A stretch of 48,988 nucleotides of DNA from Chitinophagaceae bacterium (GCA_903642275.1 CAHJWK010000025.1:1-48988), one strand, 5' to 3'. Positions 1-9,420 are shown, counted from the first letter of the stretch. Program-made: numbers and translations. The notes: generated by a model not told the origin, from the letters alone.

Positions 1-663
1 GATGAAGATGCTATAAGGCAAACTATAAAAATGGAAACAGATGCCAGATTAAAAGGCGATACAACTGCCTGGAAAAATTTTTTCGTACAGGATGAAACAA
101 CAACATTCGGTTCCAGCGGCAACGGTTACCAGTATAACTTAATTGGCTGGCAAAATATTAGCCCGCTGGTTACAGATATTTACAATCAGCGTGACAGTAC
201 TAACAAATACCGGTTTGCAGATGCAAATTTTATAATTAATGAAGGCAGTAACCTTGCAACTATAGAGCACGACCGGCATTATATAGTTAGTGGTGACACC
301 ATAACATCGTCTCACGAATACATAACATTGGTTAAAGTGAATAATAGCTGGAAATTTGTTACATTTTTTACAGTTGATTTAAGGTCTTATACTACCGCAG
401 ATTCCGGCACTATAGAAAATAATGTAAATGCAACGGGCTATCAATTACTGAACGCAAAGAAATATAATGATGCTATCGAAGTGTTCATGCTGAATGTAAA
501 ACTGTTTCCAAAATCATGGAATGTTTATGATAGTTTAGGTGAAGCGTATGCAGATAACAAAAACAAAAGTGAAGCAATTAAGAATTATGAAATGTCAGTA
601 AAAATTAATCCTAAAAATGATAGTGGCAGGCAAAAACTTGAAAAGCTGAAGAATAATAATTGA
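1..663 (+). CDS. SnoaL/NTF2-like domain plus TPR protein, 5' partial
   Basis: The frame is open to the left edge: the ten codons before the ATG at 31 (read DEDAIRQTIK) stay in frame and look like the first helix of an NTF2/SnoaL-like fold, so the true start lies outside the window and the ATG at 31 is internal. About residues 10-130 (counting from base 1) form the alpha+beta cone-like domain, ending in the strand motif SWKFVTFFTVDLR. Residues about 145-215 hold two TPR units (GYQLLNAKKYNDAIEVF, then NVYDSLGEAYADNKNKSEA). In Bacteroidota such C-terminal TPR pairs are often attached to exported enzymes or ligand-binding domains. The ligand is unknown and no catalytic residues are evident. Followed by a roughly 220-bp gap holding repeat F1. 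Confidence 0.75.
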   Translation, partial: DEDAIRQTIKMETDARLKGDTTAWKNFFVQDETTTFGSSGNGYQYNLIGWQNISPLVTDIYNQRDSTNKYRFADANFIINEGSNLATIEHDRHYIVSGDTITSSHEYITLVKVNNSWKFVTFFTVDLRSYTTADSGTIENNVNATGYQLLNAKKYNDAIEVFMLNVKLFPKSWNVYDSLGEAYADNKNKSEAIKNYEMSVKINPKNDSGRQKLEKLKNNN

Positions 664-810
664 AAATTTATCTTTCTCTTGTTGCAGTATCTCTTTAGCA
701 GGCAAGTGCGTTTACTGTCTAACATCATCTTCTGCTAAAAAAAATGTTTAACCTATTGAATTGGTTAATATAAGAAACCACAACTGCCAGGCAACTCAGA
801 TAACACAACG

Positions 811-868
811 TTTAAAAAAGCCCAACGCAATGAAGGTAAAAGTGTGAGCAAGGGTTTGTTTGATTAGA
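811..868 (+). repeat. Dispersed repeat family F, copy 1
   Basis: This stretch, beginning tttaaaaaagcccaacgcaa and ending ggtttgtttgattag, recurs in the same orientation at 24816-24872 with about ten differences. It lies just downstream of the convergent end of the first TPR gene. There is no coding potential and no strong hairpin. It is a short dispersed intergenic repeat of unknown role. Confidence 0.7.
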
Positions 869-886
869 GAAAATTATTTGCAAAGC

Positions 887-3800
887 TTACTCATCTATTA
901 AACCTCTTATTTTATTTACATCATCATTGGTTATACCTGCTTTTTCTAAACTACTCAGGTCTTCAAGAATGCTATTTTTTAAGGGTTTACCATCTTCATC
1001 TTTTAAACCTTTAAGACTTAAATATTCTTTTTCTGCCTCTCCAAATTTCCCCTGAAAAAGCAATGCATGAGCATGATTTATTTTAATCCAGGTTTGACTG
1101 CTGTCTAATTGTAATGCCCAGTTAGCAGCAATTTCAGCTTCTTTAAATTTTTTTATAAATAATAAATTCCAGGATAAATCGCCACAATCATCTGTCTCAA
1201 TATTTGACAAAGGATTTTCTATGAGCGATTTTTTATAAAGTTTTTCATAAAATGATACAGTTAAATTATAATATTTTAATTGAATAGAATCATTGTATAA
1301 ACTATCTAATGTGTCTTTATATAGATTAATTAAATTCATCTGCGTGCTAAAACAATCTCTTTCATACTCTTCAAAATTTATTTTATTTATAGATTCGTAA
1401 TTACTAATAGATTTAAGATAAAAAAGTTCTGCTTTTAAATAATCTCTATCATCATTATATAATACACCCAAATCATTTTGTGTCTCTCCCAAATCTCCAT
1501 ATAAACTTGAATCTGATTTTACCAATTGTTCGCGTATAGAAAGTGCATTTAAATAAGCATCTTCTGCCTTTTTATAATCTTTTTTGTTGTCATACATAAG
1601 CCCAAGATTATTTTCGGTTCTTGCTATTTCGGGTTTATATTTTATGGAATTTATTTTAGATAAGTGTTCATATTCATCCAGCGATTTAAGATAAAATGAT
1701 TCTGACTTAGCATAATCTTTTGTATCATCATATAATATTCCTAAATCGCTGTATGTGTCTGACAAATCACTATAAAAAACTGAGTCAGATTTTACTAGAT
1801 TTTCCCGTATTGCAAGAGCAGTTAAATAGTTGGATTCTGCTTTTTTATAATCCTTTTCATTTTCATACATGAGTCCAAGATTATTGGCTGTTCTTGCAAC
1901 TTCCTGTTCATATATTTTTGGATTAATTACAGACAATCGCTTGTTAATATCTAATGATTTGAGATAAAAAGATTCTGATTTAACATGATCTCCTGTTTTT
2001 TCATAGAATGCTCCAAAATCATTTTGGGTGACTGCCAAATCTCCATAAAAACTGGAATCGGATTTTACTGAACTATCCCGTATATTTAGTGCAATTAAAA
2101 AGGCCTGCTCAGCTTTTATATAATCTTTTTTATTTTCATACATAAGTCCCATGTTGTTTTGGGTTCTTGCTATTTCGGGTTTGTATTTTACCGGGTTTTG
2201 GTATGACAGGTTTTGGTACATGTCAAGCGATTCGAGATAATAAGATTCAGCATCAGCATAATTTTTCATGTCATCATATAATATTCCAAGATTTGACTTT
2301 ATATCTGCTGCCTGAGGCAGGAAGCCATTCGCATTAGACTTAATAAGGTTATTTACCGCTTTTAATGCATCTTTATAAATACTATCTGCCTTTTTATAAT
2401 TTTTTTCATCGCGGTATAAATTTCCTAAATCAACCTGCATATCTACTATATCACTGCCATACTCTAAGAAATTTTCTGAAGCTTCTGATTTATATAATGC
2501 AAGGGCGTTATTAAGAAAGGTATCTGCTTTTGCATATTCATGTTGTTTCATGTAAAATTGTCCCATATCATCTTGCAAAATAGCGTCAATACTAACGTCA
2601 TATTTACCATAACTCTTGTCGCGCTGTAAAGCATCGTTGTAAATAAATTCTGCTTTTGCATTATCATTTTTACATTCTGAATAAAAATAAGCCAAACTGC
2701 TTTCTGCATTTATAATATCGGGCTCAACAGCTTCCTGGTTTTTTATTGAAAGTTTTTTGTAAGCGTTTAAAGCCTCAAGAAATAAAGGTTCAGCCTTGTT
2801 GTAATCTTTTTTTTCTTCATATAACAGTGCAAGTAAAAATTTTTCACCTGCTATTTTAGGAAGGTAAAATTCAGGGTCAATTTCAGCCAGTTCATTTTCT
2901 ATAAGTAAACCCTTATTGTAAGCTTTCTCAGACTCTGAATATTCATACAACTCGAAATAACAAATCCCGATTGTTGTTTGCATAACAGCAGTATGCCATT
3001 TAACTAAATAATCAGTTTGATCAATATTTTGAAAATTTTTTAATGAATTTTCAAGCATAACAATTGCCTTTTGATAGTTTTTAGTGTCTTCTAAAAAATA
3101 ATAATATTCAGTGATTGCTTCAAAATTTAAACTGTCATATTTCAACACAAGATCATAACTGGCTTCTGTTTCTTTAAACTGATACTTTAGTTTGTGCATA
3201 CGTGCATCTAAAAGTGCCTGCTCAATATCTTCATGTATTTGTTGTTGTTTTAATGCAATATTTTCTTTTATAGCTGTGTCTTCGGCTTGTTCTTTTTGTA
3301 CCTGTTCTGTATTAGTCTGAAGACGTTTTTCAAGATCCACGCTGTCGAGTATTGCAAGGGCTGTATCTATATCCCCTTTTGTGAATGCAGCAAAAGCTCT
3401 TTGATATGTTTCAGATTGGTCATCGAGGTTTACAATAGCAAATTGATCTACCACGTCTTTAACCTGTTTTTTCTGCGTTTGCAGCTGTTGATTTAAGGCT
3501 GCTATAGCTTCGTCTGAATTTTTAATTGTATCCTTTAATTCTTTTTCCAAAGAAGCTATCACTGCATTATACTCTTTGCCTTCTTTTTGCAACAAAGCTT
3601 TTAATCTTAGATTATAAATACTTTGTATGGCACTGTCGGAAATTAAATAATAGGCTTCTTTATTTGCTTCGAGATCTCCTTTTTTGCACATGTATATCTG
3701 AAGAGGAGCAAGGCGTCCAACAATAGCTGCTTCTTCCAAATCTTTATCGTTTACCACCTCCAAGCCATCCTTATCAACAAATACTGTAACCGCATCACCT

Positions 3801-4033
3801 GCCGGCTTATCAGAAAATACCAAAGTAAACTCACCTTTACTATCACTGGTTGTAGGCGTGCATTTAGTAGTTGATTTTACATTCGCTGCTGCTATGTATA
3901 TTTTATGGCCTGTCTTGTAATGGCTGTTTTGCATGGCAATTACTCCCGGTAGTGAAATATCATTTTGGGCATGCGCATTAATAAAAACAGAGCAAACAAA
4001 ACATAACGCGGGCAGGCAGGTTATGAGTTTCAT
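887..4033 (-). CDS. Large exported TPR protein (paralog 1)
   Basis: 1048 residues. It has a signal peptide (hydrophobic residues 4-20, cleavage after AHAQ). Residues about 25-95 form a beta-rich carboxypeptidase-regulatory-like segment with a TSDSKGEFTLVF motif. A charged coiled-coil region follows (about 120-280, rich in Q, K and E), then an array of kinesin-light-chain-type TPRs from about 290 to 900, then a conserved tail around the motif WNLLFIKKFKEAE. Part of the TPR array is built from a 91-residue supermodule holding two TPRs. The ART-N-LGLMYEN motif starts recur at about 2166, 1893 and 1620, exactly 273 nt apart. It is a paralog of the gene at 4803-7790, with near-identical N-terminal 250 residues. 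Export implies a periplasmic or outer-membrane scaffold, but the partner is unknown. Start: the ATG gives a good signal peptide. Confidence 0.85.
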   Translation of the reverse strand: MKLITCLPALCFVCSVFINAHAQNDISLPGVIAMQNSHYKTGHKIYIAAANVKSTTKCTPTTSDSKGEFTLVFSDKPAGDAVTVFVDKDGLEVVNDKDLEEAAIVGRLAPLQIYMCKKGDLEANKEAYYLISDSAIQSIYNLRLKALLQKEGKEYNAVIASLEKELKDTIKNSDEAIAALNQQLQTQKKQVKDVVDQFAIVNLDDQSETYQRAFAAFTKGDIDTALAILDSVDLEKRLQTNTEQVQKEQAEDTAIKENIALKQQQIHEDIEQALLDARMHKLKYQFKETEASYDLVLKYDSLNFEAITEYYYFLEDTKNYQKAIVMLENSLKNFQNIDQTDYLVKWHTAVMQTTIGICYFELYEYSESEKAYNKGLLIENELAEIDPEFYLPKIAGEKFLLALLYEEKKDYNKAEPLFLEALNAYKKLSIKNQEAVEPDIINAESSLAYFYSECKNDNAKAEFIYNDALQRDKSYGKYDVSIDAILQDDMGQFYMKQHEYAKADTFLNNALALYKSEASENFLEYGSDIVDMQVDLGNLYRDEKNYKKADSIYKDALKAVNNLIKSNANGFLPQAADIKSNLGILYDDMKNYADAESYYLESLDMYQNLSYQNPVKYKPEIARTQNNMGLMYENKKDYIKAEQAFLIALNIRDSSVKSDSSFYGDLAVTQNDFGAFYEKTGDHVKSESFYLKSLDINKRLSVINPKIYEQEVARTANNLGLMYENEKDYKKAESNYLTALAIRENLVKSDSVFYSDLSDTYSDLGILYDDTKDYAKSESFYLKSLDEYEHLSKINSIKYKPEIARTENNLGLMYDNKKDYKKAEDAYLNALSIREQLVKSDSSLYGDLGETQNDLGVLYNDDRDYLKAELFYLKSISNYESINKINFEEYERDCFSTQMNLINLYKDTLDSLYNDSIQLKYYNLTVSFYEKLYKKSLIENPLSNIETDDCGDLSWNLLFIKKFKEAEIAANWALQLDSSQTWIKINHAHALLFQGKFGEAEKEYLSLKGLKDEDGKPLKNSILEDLSSLEKAGITNDDVNKIRGLIDE

Positions 4034-4048
4034 AGTTCTAAGTTAAAA

Positions 4049-4210
4049 TTATTTAGCAATCTTTTCGTCTGTCTGTTTGTGACACTTAGTTGGTAATATT
4101 TCCAATTTCTTTAAAATTTTTATAAATAACAGACACCAAGATAAATTACTATAATCATTTGGGATAATATTTTGATGGAGGATTTCCATCAAGCGATTTT
4201 TATAAAGTTT
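4049..4210 (-). pseudogene. Relic of a third TPR paralog (C-terminal fragment)
   Basis: Upstream of the intact gene at 887-4033, the minus strand reads LYKNRLMEILHQN, then NLSWCLLFIKILKK, then a stop at 4049-4051. This matches the conserved tail of both neighbours (LYKKSLNENPLSN, then NLAWHLLFIKKFKEAE). At DNA level it resembles about 1140-1250 and 5070-5165. No start codon or upstream repeats remain. It shows that the locus once held at least three tandem copies. The promoter of the downstream gene must lie within or next to this relic. Confidence 0.75.
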
Positions 4211-4315
4211 GTTTTAAAATAAAGTAATGAACAGGTAAAATTTTGATTAATAGAATTATTATGAAAAATAAAATGATGAGATTGATTATCTTGCTAAAGC
4301 ATTATCTGTTATTTT

Positions 4316-4732
4316 ATGAAGATAATATTAGTTACTGGCCTTACTTTATTATTATTACGCCTGCATGCTCAGGATACCAGCATTGTTGACACAAGAAAAC
4401 CTGATATTGAGAATGACAGCGTTTACCTTGCCGCAGGTTTTCCCGGTGGTGACAATGCATGGAATGCATATCTTATGTTAAACATAAGTCCTTCTGCAGC
4501 AGAAGACCATAAAGCACCAAAAGGTACATATATTGTTTCAGCAAGTTATGTAATTGATACCAGCGGAAATGTAACAGAAATAAAACTGGTTTCAGACCCG
4601 GGTTATGGTACAGGTGAAGATGTATTACGTGTACTAAAAAACAGTCCTAAATGGTTGCCTGCTTCCGTTAATGACAGACTTGTTCCATATCAACTTGAGC
4701 AGAGTTTCACATACTTGGTTTCAGGGCAGTAA
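4316..4732 (+). CDS. Small exported protein with TonB-C-like domain
   Basis: 138 residues. A signal peptide (MKIILVTGLTLLLLRLHAQ) is followed by a short linker and a domain of about 85 residues. The pattern (VSASYVIDTSGNVTEIKLVS, then a helix with EDVLRVLKNSPKWLPA, then LVPYQLEQSFTYLV) is that of the TonB C-terminal fold common in Bacteroidota 'energy transducer TonB' proteins. There is no N-terminal membrane anchor and no proline-rich spacer. It therefore cannot span to ExbB/ExbD and is more likely a free periplasmic TonB-C-like module. It lies on the plus strand between two minus-strand TPR paralogs, so it is transcribed against them. The family assignment rests on pattern only. Confidence 0.7.
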   Translation: MKIILVTGLTLLLLRLHAQDTSIVDTRKPDIENDSVYLAAGFPGGDNAWNAYLMLNISPSAAEDHKAPKGTYIVSASYVIDTSGNVTEIKLVSDPGYGTGEDVLRVLKNSPKWLPASVNDRLVPYQLEQSFTYLVSGQ

Positions 4733-4802
4733 GTTTAATTGTTTGTTGAAGTTTGGTAACTGCATTAATAATGTATAGCATTAGTAAGCCAATCTAACTG
4801 AT

Positions 4803-7790
4803 TTACTTGTTCATCAAATCTCTTATTTTATTTATATCAGGATGGGTTACGCCAGCATCTTCTAAAAGATTTAGCTCATCAATAATGCTTTTTTTATAGG
4901 GTTTATCATCCTGACCTTTTATTTCGCTAAGACAATTTAAATACTCTTTTTCCGCTTCTGTTAACCTGCCCTGGAAAAGCAATGCATTTGCATGAATAAC
5001 TTTAATCCAGGTTTGACTGCTATCTATTTGTAACGCCCAGTTTGCTGCAGTTTCAGCTTCTTTAAATTTTTTTATAAATAAAAGATGCCATGCAAGATTA
5101 CCACAATCACTTACTGCAATATTTGATAAAGGGTTTTCGTTAAGCGATTTTTTATAAAGCTTTTCATACATTAAAGTAATAGCTGCAGAATATTTCAATT
5201 GAACTGAATCGCTTTTAGAGTTTTTCAATATATGCCGGTATAATGTGATAAGCTTAATTTGCGTACTGAAGTAATCATTTTCAAAAGCATCAGGATTTTC
5301 TAAAGCCAAATGATCCTTTACCTTTAATGCGTTTACTATTGCAGTCTCGGCTTTATCGTAATTTTTTTCGCTTTCATACAAAATTCCAAGATAATCTTCT
5401 GTTCGCGCTATATCCAATTCATAATTTTCTGGATTTACTTTGGATAAGATTTCATAGCCTTCCAGCGATTTAAGATAAAAAGTTTCTGCTTTGTCATAAT
5501 CTCTCATATCAAAGTATAATACTCCCAAATCATTTTCTGTATCTGCCAAATCTCCATTTAAACCTGAGTCTGATTTTACTAATTTTTCCCATATATAAAA
5601 TGAATTTAAATAACTAACTTCTGCCTGCGCATAATCTTTTTCATTTTCATACATAAATCCAAGATGGTTTTCTGTTCTTGCAACTTCTGGCTCATATTTT
5701 CTGGGATTTGATACAGCTAAATGCTTATACCCATTCAATGATTCGAGATAAAAAAATTCTGATTTAGTATAATCACCCGTATGGGTATATAGAATTCCCA
5801 AATTAGTTTGTGTTTCTGCGGAGTCTTTGTCTGCTAATTGTTCACGCGTGTCAAGAGCGTCTAAATAATAAGCTTCGGCTTTAGTATAATCTTTCTTTTT
5901 ATAATATATATTCCCAAGATTATTTTTTATTTCCGCTATTTCCAATTTGTATTCATTAGGATGCGATTGCGATAAGCTGTCAAAGAAATCAAGTGATTCA
6001 AGATTGTAAGATTCAGATTTAGCAGAGTTGTCCATTCTGTCGTATAAAACTCCGAGATCAATTTTCAAACCAGCCATATCTTGTTCAAAACCATAAGCAT
6101 GCATTCTGATTAAACTATCATAATTGCTTAAAGACTGTATAAAAAAGCTCTCAGTTATATTGTAATTTCCTCTTTCAAAATACACCTTACCAAGGTATCT
6201 TTGTATATATGCAACGTCTTTAAGTGATAACGGATATTTTTCAGCATTTTTTTTATAAATTTTAAGTGCATCATTGTAAGCGTTCTCAGCTTTTTCGTAT
6301 TCACCTGTTTCTTTATATAAATCTCCCAAATCTTTTTTAACAGAAGCATACATTGTTTCATCATAATGCCCCGGAGCAAGTAAAATATCCAAAGCATCAT
6401 TAAAAAAAGAGTCCGCTTTTACAAAATTGTTTTGGTAATAATAAAAGACTCCCAGATTTTCTTCAATAAAAGCAAGGTTAGCCCAATAGATTGAATCTGG
6501 TTGTGTAAATTTTTTTTGAATATTCAGAGCTTCCACAAAAATCTGTTCCGCTTTCGCACTGTCTTTCTGAACCTCATAGGAAGAAGCTAAAAGAATTTTT
6601 TGCGTAATTATTTTCGGTTCATACAAAAGAGAATCTGTCTTCAACAATTCATCATCCAATTTAGAACATTTAATATAATATTGCTGAGCAGTCAAAAAAT
6701 CATAACTTAGAAAATAGCACCCGCCTAAAGTGAGTTCAGTTTCTGCAACGTGCCACTTATTTAAGGAGTTGGTTTGATCCAGGTTGTTAAAAATCTTTAA
6801 AGCATCTTTAGAAATTACTACGGCCTTGTCGAAGTTTTTTATTTGAATTAAAAATTCAACGTATTCTTGATAATAATCGTAATTAGTGCTATCATATTTT
6901 ATTACCAAATCGTAGCTGGCTTCTGTTTCTTCAAATTGATATTTAAGCTTGTGCATGCGGGCGTCAAAAAGAGCCTGTTCAACATCCTGATGTATCTGCT
7001 GTTGTTTTAATTCAATATTTTCATTTATAGTATCAACCTCAGATTTTTCTTTTTGTATTTGTTCTGTATTAGTCTGAAGGCGTTGTTCAAGATTTACTTT
7101 ATCAAGTATTGCTAAAGCAGTATCTATATTTCCTTTTTTAAATTTAGCAAAAGCCCGTTGATATGTTTCAGATTGGTCATCAAGATTTACAATAGCAAAC
7201 TCACCTATTGCGTCTTTAACCTGTTTTTTCTGTGCTTGCAACTGCTCATTTAATGCGGTTATTGCTTCATCTGAATTTTTAATTGTATCCTTCAGTTCTT
7301 TTTCCAAAGAAATTATTGTTGTATTGTATTCTTTACCTTGTTTTTGCAATAAAATTTTTAATCTCGCATTGTAAATACTCTGTATAGCGCTGTCAGAGAT
7401 TAAATAATAAGCTTCTTTATTAGCTTCCAGTTCTCCTTTTTTGCACATATATACCTGAAGAGGGGCAAGGCGTCCAACAACAGCAGCCTCTTCCAAATCT
7501 TTTTCGTTCACAACTTCCAAACCATCCTTATTAACAAATACAGTAGCAGCGTCACCTGCCGGCTTATCAGAAAATACCAGCGTAAATTCCCCTTTACTAT
7601 CACTGGTTGTGGGTGTGCATTTAGCCGTAGATTTTATATTTGCATCAGCTATATATATCCTATGACCTGTATTATATTGGCTGTTCTGCATGGCAATTAC
7701 ACCTGGAAGCTTAATGTCATTTTGTGCATGAACATTCATAAAAGCTGAACAAACTAAAGATAGCCACAATGAAAAGGCTATGCGTTTCAT
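4803..7790 (-). CDS. Large exported TPR protein (paralog 2)
   Basis: 995 residues with the same architecture as paralog 1: signal peptide ending NVHAQ, beta domain with TSDSKGEFTLVF, coiled coil about 120-280, TPR array about 290-880, and a conserved tail with CGNLAWHLLFIKKFKEAE. The N-terminal 270 residues are almost identical to paralog 1, while the TPR array has diverged and has fewer clean 91-residue modules (one complete ART-HLGFM...ELDI unit is visible). The start lies only 18 bp after the end of the upstream membrane-protein gene at 7809-8675, so the two are probably co-transcribed. Likely role: an extracytoplasmic protein-interaction scaffold working with that membrane protein. No enzyme motif was seen. 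Confidence 0.85.
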   Translation of the reverse strand: MKRIAFSLWLSLVCSAFMNVHAQNDIKLPGVIAMQNSQYNTGHRIYIADANIKSTAKCTPTTSDSKGEFTLVFSDKPAGDAATVFVNKDGLEVVNEKDLEEAAVVGRLAPLQVYMCKKGELEANKEAYYLISDSAIQSIYNARLKILLQKQGKEYNTTIISLEKELKDTIKNSDEAITALNEQLQAQKKQVKDAIGEFAIVNLDDQSETYQRAFAKFKKGNIDTALAILDKVNLEQRLQTNTEQIQKEKSEVDTINENIELKQQQIHQDVEQALFDARMHKLKYQFEETEASYDLVIKYDSTNYDYYQEYVEFLIQIKNFDKAVVISKDALKIFNNLDQTNSLNKWHVAETELTLGGCYFLSYDFLTAQQYYIKCSKLDDELLKTDSLLYEPKIITQKILLASSYEVQKDSAKAEQIFVEALNIQKKFTQPDSIYWANLAFIEENLGVFYYYQNNFVKADSFFNDALDILLAPGHYDETMYASVKKDLGDLYKETGEYEKAENAYNDALKIYKKNAEKYPLSLKDVAYIQRYLGKVYFERGNYNITESFFIQSLSNYDSLIRMHAYGFEQDMAGLKIDLGVLYDRMDNSAKSESYNLESLDFFDSLSQSHPNEYKLEIAEIKNNLGNIYYKKKDYTKAEAYYLDALDTREQLADKDSAETQTNLGILYTHTGDYTKSEFFYLESLNGYKHLAVSNPRKYEPEVARTENHLGFMYENEKDYAQAEVSYLNSFYIWEKLVKSDSGLNGDLADTENDLGVLYFDMRDYDKAETFYLKSLEGYEILSKVNPENYELDIARTEDYLGILYESEKNYDKAETAIVNALKVKDHLALENPDAFENDYFSTQIKLITLYRHILKNSKSDSVQLKYSAAITLMYEKLYKKSLNENPLSNIAVSDCGNLAWHLLFIKKFKEAETAANWALQIDSSQTWIKVIHANALLFQGRLTEAEKEYLNCLSEIKGQDDKPYKKSIIDELNLLEDAGVTHPDINKIRDLMNK

Positions 7791-7808
7791 AACACTCTAA
7801 TTAAAGCA

Positions 7809-8675
7809 TTAACCGGCAATCTTTTTCATGGTCAGGCTGAATGGTTGCCTGGTATGTACAGGAACCGAATCATACACCTGGCGTTCATATCCTTTTTTAT
7901 CAAAAGAAACTCTTTGAAACTTATTTTGTTTTTCGGAAGGAATATGGAGATCAAACCAGCCGTTTTTGTTTGTATATGCATCAATATCGAGAATGCTTAC
8001 ACGAACACTATCTAAATATTGATCTGTTTTAGAATCTATTACTTCTCCAAAAATTTCATCCATGCCATATAAATCAGTTTCAAGATATATTACTCCATCT
8101 TTTTTTAATACGTATAGCGAATCAGGATGAGTTGATTGGTAAGGTTGAGGATGATTAATTGTTATCCTGACTTTTGAATTAAGAAAGGTAGGAGAAATTT
8201 CAGTAAATGTTGCTTTTCCATCGTCGTCAATATTCACTTTATCCGGCATTGAATTAAGATACATACAAACCTGACCCTGACCCGTAAGTATCTTATCTTC
8301 TTTCCCCTTTCTGCCATGAACAAATACCGTGAACGTAAATGTTTCCTGATCGCATTTATTTTCAGCAACAGAAGAAGCAGGATCAAAGAAATAAATTATA
8401 GCAAATACTCCAAGCGCACCGCCGGCTGTTATGCCTTTATTGACATTTACATTAAGAGACCCTGGAATAATGCTTGCCAGACCAGCAGAAGCCAAGGCAA
8501 TAATAATTCTAAATACAAAATATTGGTTTTGAGTAGGACATGGAATAAAGATGACTAGAAGAATAATAACCACCACTAATCCAATACCTAACCAAAGAGG
8601 CGCTTTTGAAAATAAGTTAATTTCAGATTTTTTATCTGAAACCGTATTTTCATTATCCGTTGTTTTATCATCCAT
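7809..8675 (-). CDS. Membrane protein with C-terminal CarboxypepD_reg-like domain
   Basis: 288 residues. A polar N-terminus (1-28) precedes two membrane helices (about 30-48 and 54-72) and a probable third (about 82-97). The rest is a soluble beta-rich part. Residues about 110-200 resemble an Ig/transthyretin-like strand domain, and 205-288 match a carboxypeptidase regulatory-like domain (FGEVIDSKTDQYLDSVRVSI, then TNKNGWFDLHIP, then VSFDKKGYERQVYD). The TPR paralogs begin with a similar small beta domain, so the three genes share a module. First gene of the minus-strand cluster, 18 bp before paralog 2. Probably a membrane anchor or sensor for the TPR scaffold. This is inference from adjacency and the shared domain. 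Confidence 0.75.
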   Translation of the reverse strand: MDDKTTDNENTVSDKKSEINLFSKAPLWLGIGLVVVIILLVIFIPCPTQNQYFVFRIIIALASAGLASIIPGSLNVNVNKGITAGGALGVFAIIYFFDPASSVAENKCDQETFTFTVFVHGRKGKEDKILTGQGQVCMYLNSMPDKVNIDDDGKATFTEISPTFLNSKVRITINHPQPYQSTHPDSLYVLKKDGVIYLETDLYGMDEIFGEVIDSKTDQYLDSVRVSILDIDAYTNKNGWFDLHIPSEKQNKFQRVSFDKKGYERQVYDSVPVHTRQPFSLTMKKIAG

Positions 8676-8814
8676 TCAGAAGTAAAAATAAAAACTTGTT
8701 GTAAAATATTTTCTGCCTTTGTTGGTGTTCTTCATCAACAAATACATCAACCTCCCCATAATGCAAATATTAAAACAAACTCCATTATCTCCAACTATTC
8801 CAATTACATCATTA

Positions 8815-8944
8815 ACCAACAATAGTCAGCTTGGAGAGGCAATAGTACAAAGCCCAAATCAGGGCTTATGGACAAATGTGTTGCTTATCATTTGTCCTTG
8901 ACCTTTTTTGTTACTTTTTTTGTCAAGAAAAAAAGTAAAAAGAA
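8815..8944 (+). repeat. Repeat family A, copy 1 (covarying hairpin element)
   Basis: About 130 bp with this order: conserved box caatagtacaaag; hairpin AAGCCC/GGGCTT; hairpin GGACAAATG (8870-8878), loop TGTTGCTTAT, CATTTGTCC (8889-8897); then ttgac and an 11-bp A/T hairpin TTACTTTTTTT/AAAAAAAGTAA (8911-8938). The same order recurs at 9568, 10506, 17325 (reverse) and 37285. The 9-bp stem sequence changes from copy to copy while pairing and loop persist. Short ORFs read through it are not conserved. Confidence 0.85.
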
Positions 8945-8984
8945 CAACTCGTCTTTTCCGGTCATCAACTTATCCTTTCCTTTT

Positions 8985-9033
8985 CCGCAATGTCTCTTTC
9001 TCAAAGCCATTTGTGCAAGCAAGAACATTGCGG
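8985..9033. repeat. Repeat family B, copy 1 (CCGCAATGtc palindrome)
   Basis: About 50 bp bounded by the inverted arms CCGCAATGT (8985) and ACATTGCGG (ending 9033), with about 30 nt between. Related copies lie at 9374, 24624 and 45469. Between the arms there is a loosely shared gCcAt-GtGc core. Looks like a small REP/MITE-like palindromic element. No RAYT-type transposase occurs in the window. Confidence 0.75.
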
Positions 9034-9112
9034 TCTTATTTACTATACGTTTTGTTTCCACTGCCCAATCATCGCCTCTTTTTTTTAATCAATCTTTATA
9101 CAATTTTTTCTA

Positions 9113-9174
9113 TCCGGTAGGTGTCCGCACCTACCGGAATAATAAGACAGTGCGCTGGTTGGTAAGACCAACCA
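9113..9174. repeat. Repeat family C, copy 1 (double hairpin)
   Basis: Two perfect hairpins in tandem. The first is TCCGGTAGGTG/CACCTACCGGA (9113-9123 with 9128-9138, 11 bp, loop tccg). The second is TGGTTGGT/ACCAACCA (9156-9163 with 9167-9174, 8 bp, loop aag). A second copy with unrelated stem sequence but the same layout and a TCCR first loop lies at 23544-23590. No U-run follows, so they are not simple terminators. Confidence 0.75.
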
Positions 9175-9263
9175 ATTAGAAAAATTCACCCTTTACAATA
9201 AGGTAGAAATTCCCGCTTCCCGCCTTTGTTGATCACTGACTAAACAACTTACCAGGCTATATT

Positions 9264-9290
9264 TGTTGTTGGTGCAAAACACCAGCAACA
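9264..9290. other. Isolated 11-bp hairpin in gene-free stretch
   Basis: TGTTGTTGGTG (9264-9274), loop caaaa, CACCAGCAACA (9280-9290), fully paired with one G-T wobble. It lies between repeats C1 and B2 in a 1.1-kb stretch (8676-9789) with no convincing gene. That stretch is occupied by repeats A1, B1, C1, this hairpin, B2 and A2. Confidence 0.5.
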
Positions 9291-9373
9291 TCGAAATATA
9301 TGAATACCAGCCTTTCTATGAAACTCGACATTTATATAAACTATCCGGGACATTGCAAAAAAGCTTTCCTTCC

Positions 9374-9420
9374 CCGCAATGTCTGTTAGCATAGCCATGT
9401 GCGCAGAAACGACATTGCGG
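9374..9420. repeat. Repeat family B, copy 2 (perfect 10-bp arms)
   Basis: CCGCAATGTC (9374-9383) and GACATTGCGG (9411-9420) are perfect inverted arms of 10 bp around a 27-nt centre containing agccatgtgcgcag. It is the best-preserved member of family B and 340 bp from copy 1. Confidence 0.8.

Noticed and set aside
8719-9179. Three overlapping plus-strand ORFs of 60-103 codons
   Set aside because: They read straight through repeats A1, B1 and C1; the translated ends come from the poly-T/A hairpin and palindromes, so they are repeat artefacts.
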